Assembly: GCF_000188695.1 (NCBI RefSeq)
Contig: NW_004754921.1
Location: forward strand, 764,384 to 783,423
Direction: 5' to 3'
Length of the DNA stretch: 19,040 bases
Source: Salpingoeca rosetta
Taxonomy: Eukaryota > Opisthokonta > Choanoflagellata > Craspedida > Salpingoecidae
A model generated the notes under the pieces. The model was not told the DNA's origin. It searched no databases and saw only the letters and a program-made list of their open reading frames with translations. This document shows, piece by piece, positions 18,919-19,040 of this stretch. Made by a program: the position numbers and the translations under genes. Every line of letters starts with the position of its first letter. Within the stretch, counting starts at the first letter, position 1.

Positions 18919-19040
18919 CTGTGTGAGGAGTGCAGAGCGCCATAGACATGCGCGTTAAAATCACTTGCTGCAATAAGGCACCAGGAAACAAACACGCATA
19001 CACATACACACAAATACGCACATGTGCACATACACACAAC

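Noticed and set aside
18919..19040. First exon of the PTB gene starting at an ATG near 18949
   Set aside because: That ATG is out of frame with the exon 18918-18874, and an acceptor CACACAG immediately precedes the exon, so this stretch reads as intron.

Overview
This is a eukaryotic nuclear window: GC-rich, intron-dense and packed with (GT)n/(CA)n microsatellites. It carries the equivalent of five protein genes, none organised like a bacterial operon. No prokaryotic signals, rRNA, tRNA, CRISPR or transposon was recognised. An ERdj5-type (DNAJC10) protein and a PTB-domain adaptor, with introns of about 60-500 bp, GT-AG splice sites and glutamine/histidine-rich proteins, point to a compact holozoan genome. 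A choanoflagellate is my best guess; this is inference, not proof.

Layout. (1) About 1-1976, plus strand: the last five exons of SDA1, a nuclear 60S ribosome-biogenesis factor. The 5' part lies outside the window. (2) 1977-5029: non-coding, probably the 3' flank of SDA1 and the promoter/5' UTR of the next gene. (3) 5030-7168, plus strand: a single-exon 712-residue Gln/His-rich protein with a perfect nine-copy 24-bp minisatellite. (4) 13691-7985, minus strand: an ER co-chaperone/disulfide reductase with signal peptide, J domain, thioredoxin domains and a C-terminal HDEL. Twelve exons are readable; a 783-bp run of N hides one or more internal exons. (5) 13967-14825, plus strand: a three-exon gene for a 99-residue Pro/Gln-rich protein with a Cys-rich hydrophobic tail. 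It diverges from the ERdj5-like gene across a 275-bp shared upstream region that holds a perfect bZIP palindrome. (6) 18918-15708, minus strand: the last ten exons of a PTB-domain adaptor resembling the LDLRAP1/GULP/Numb class; its 5' end is outside the window.

The genes do not form one pathway: ribosome assembly, a possible nuclear factor, ER folding, a small membrane-type protein and a phosphotyrosine-binding-fold adaptor sit side by side. The most distinctive signal is in the introns. Several have sense-strand (GT)n at the donor and (AC)n at the acceptor, complementary arms that could fold the intron and bring the splice sites together.

Exon boundaries were worked out by hand from GT-AG sites, reading phase and protein similarity recalled from the families. 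No search or RNA evidence was available.
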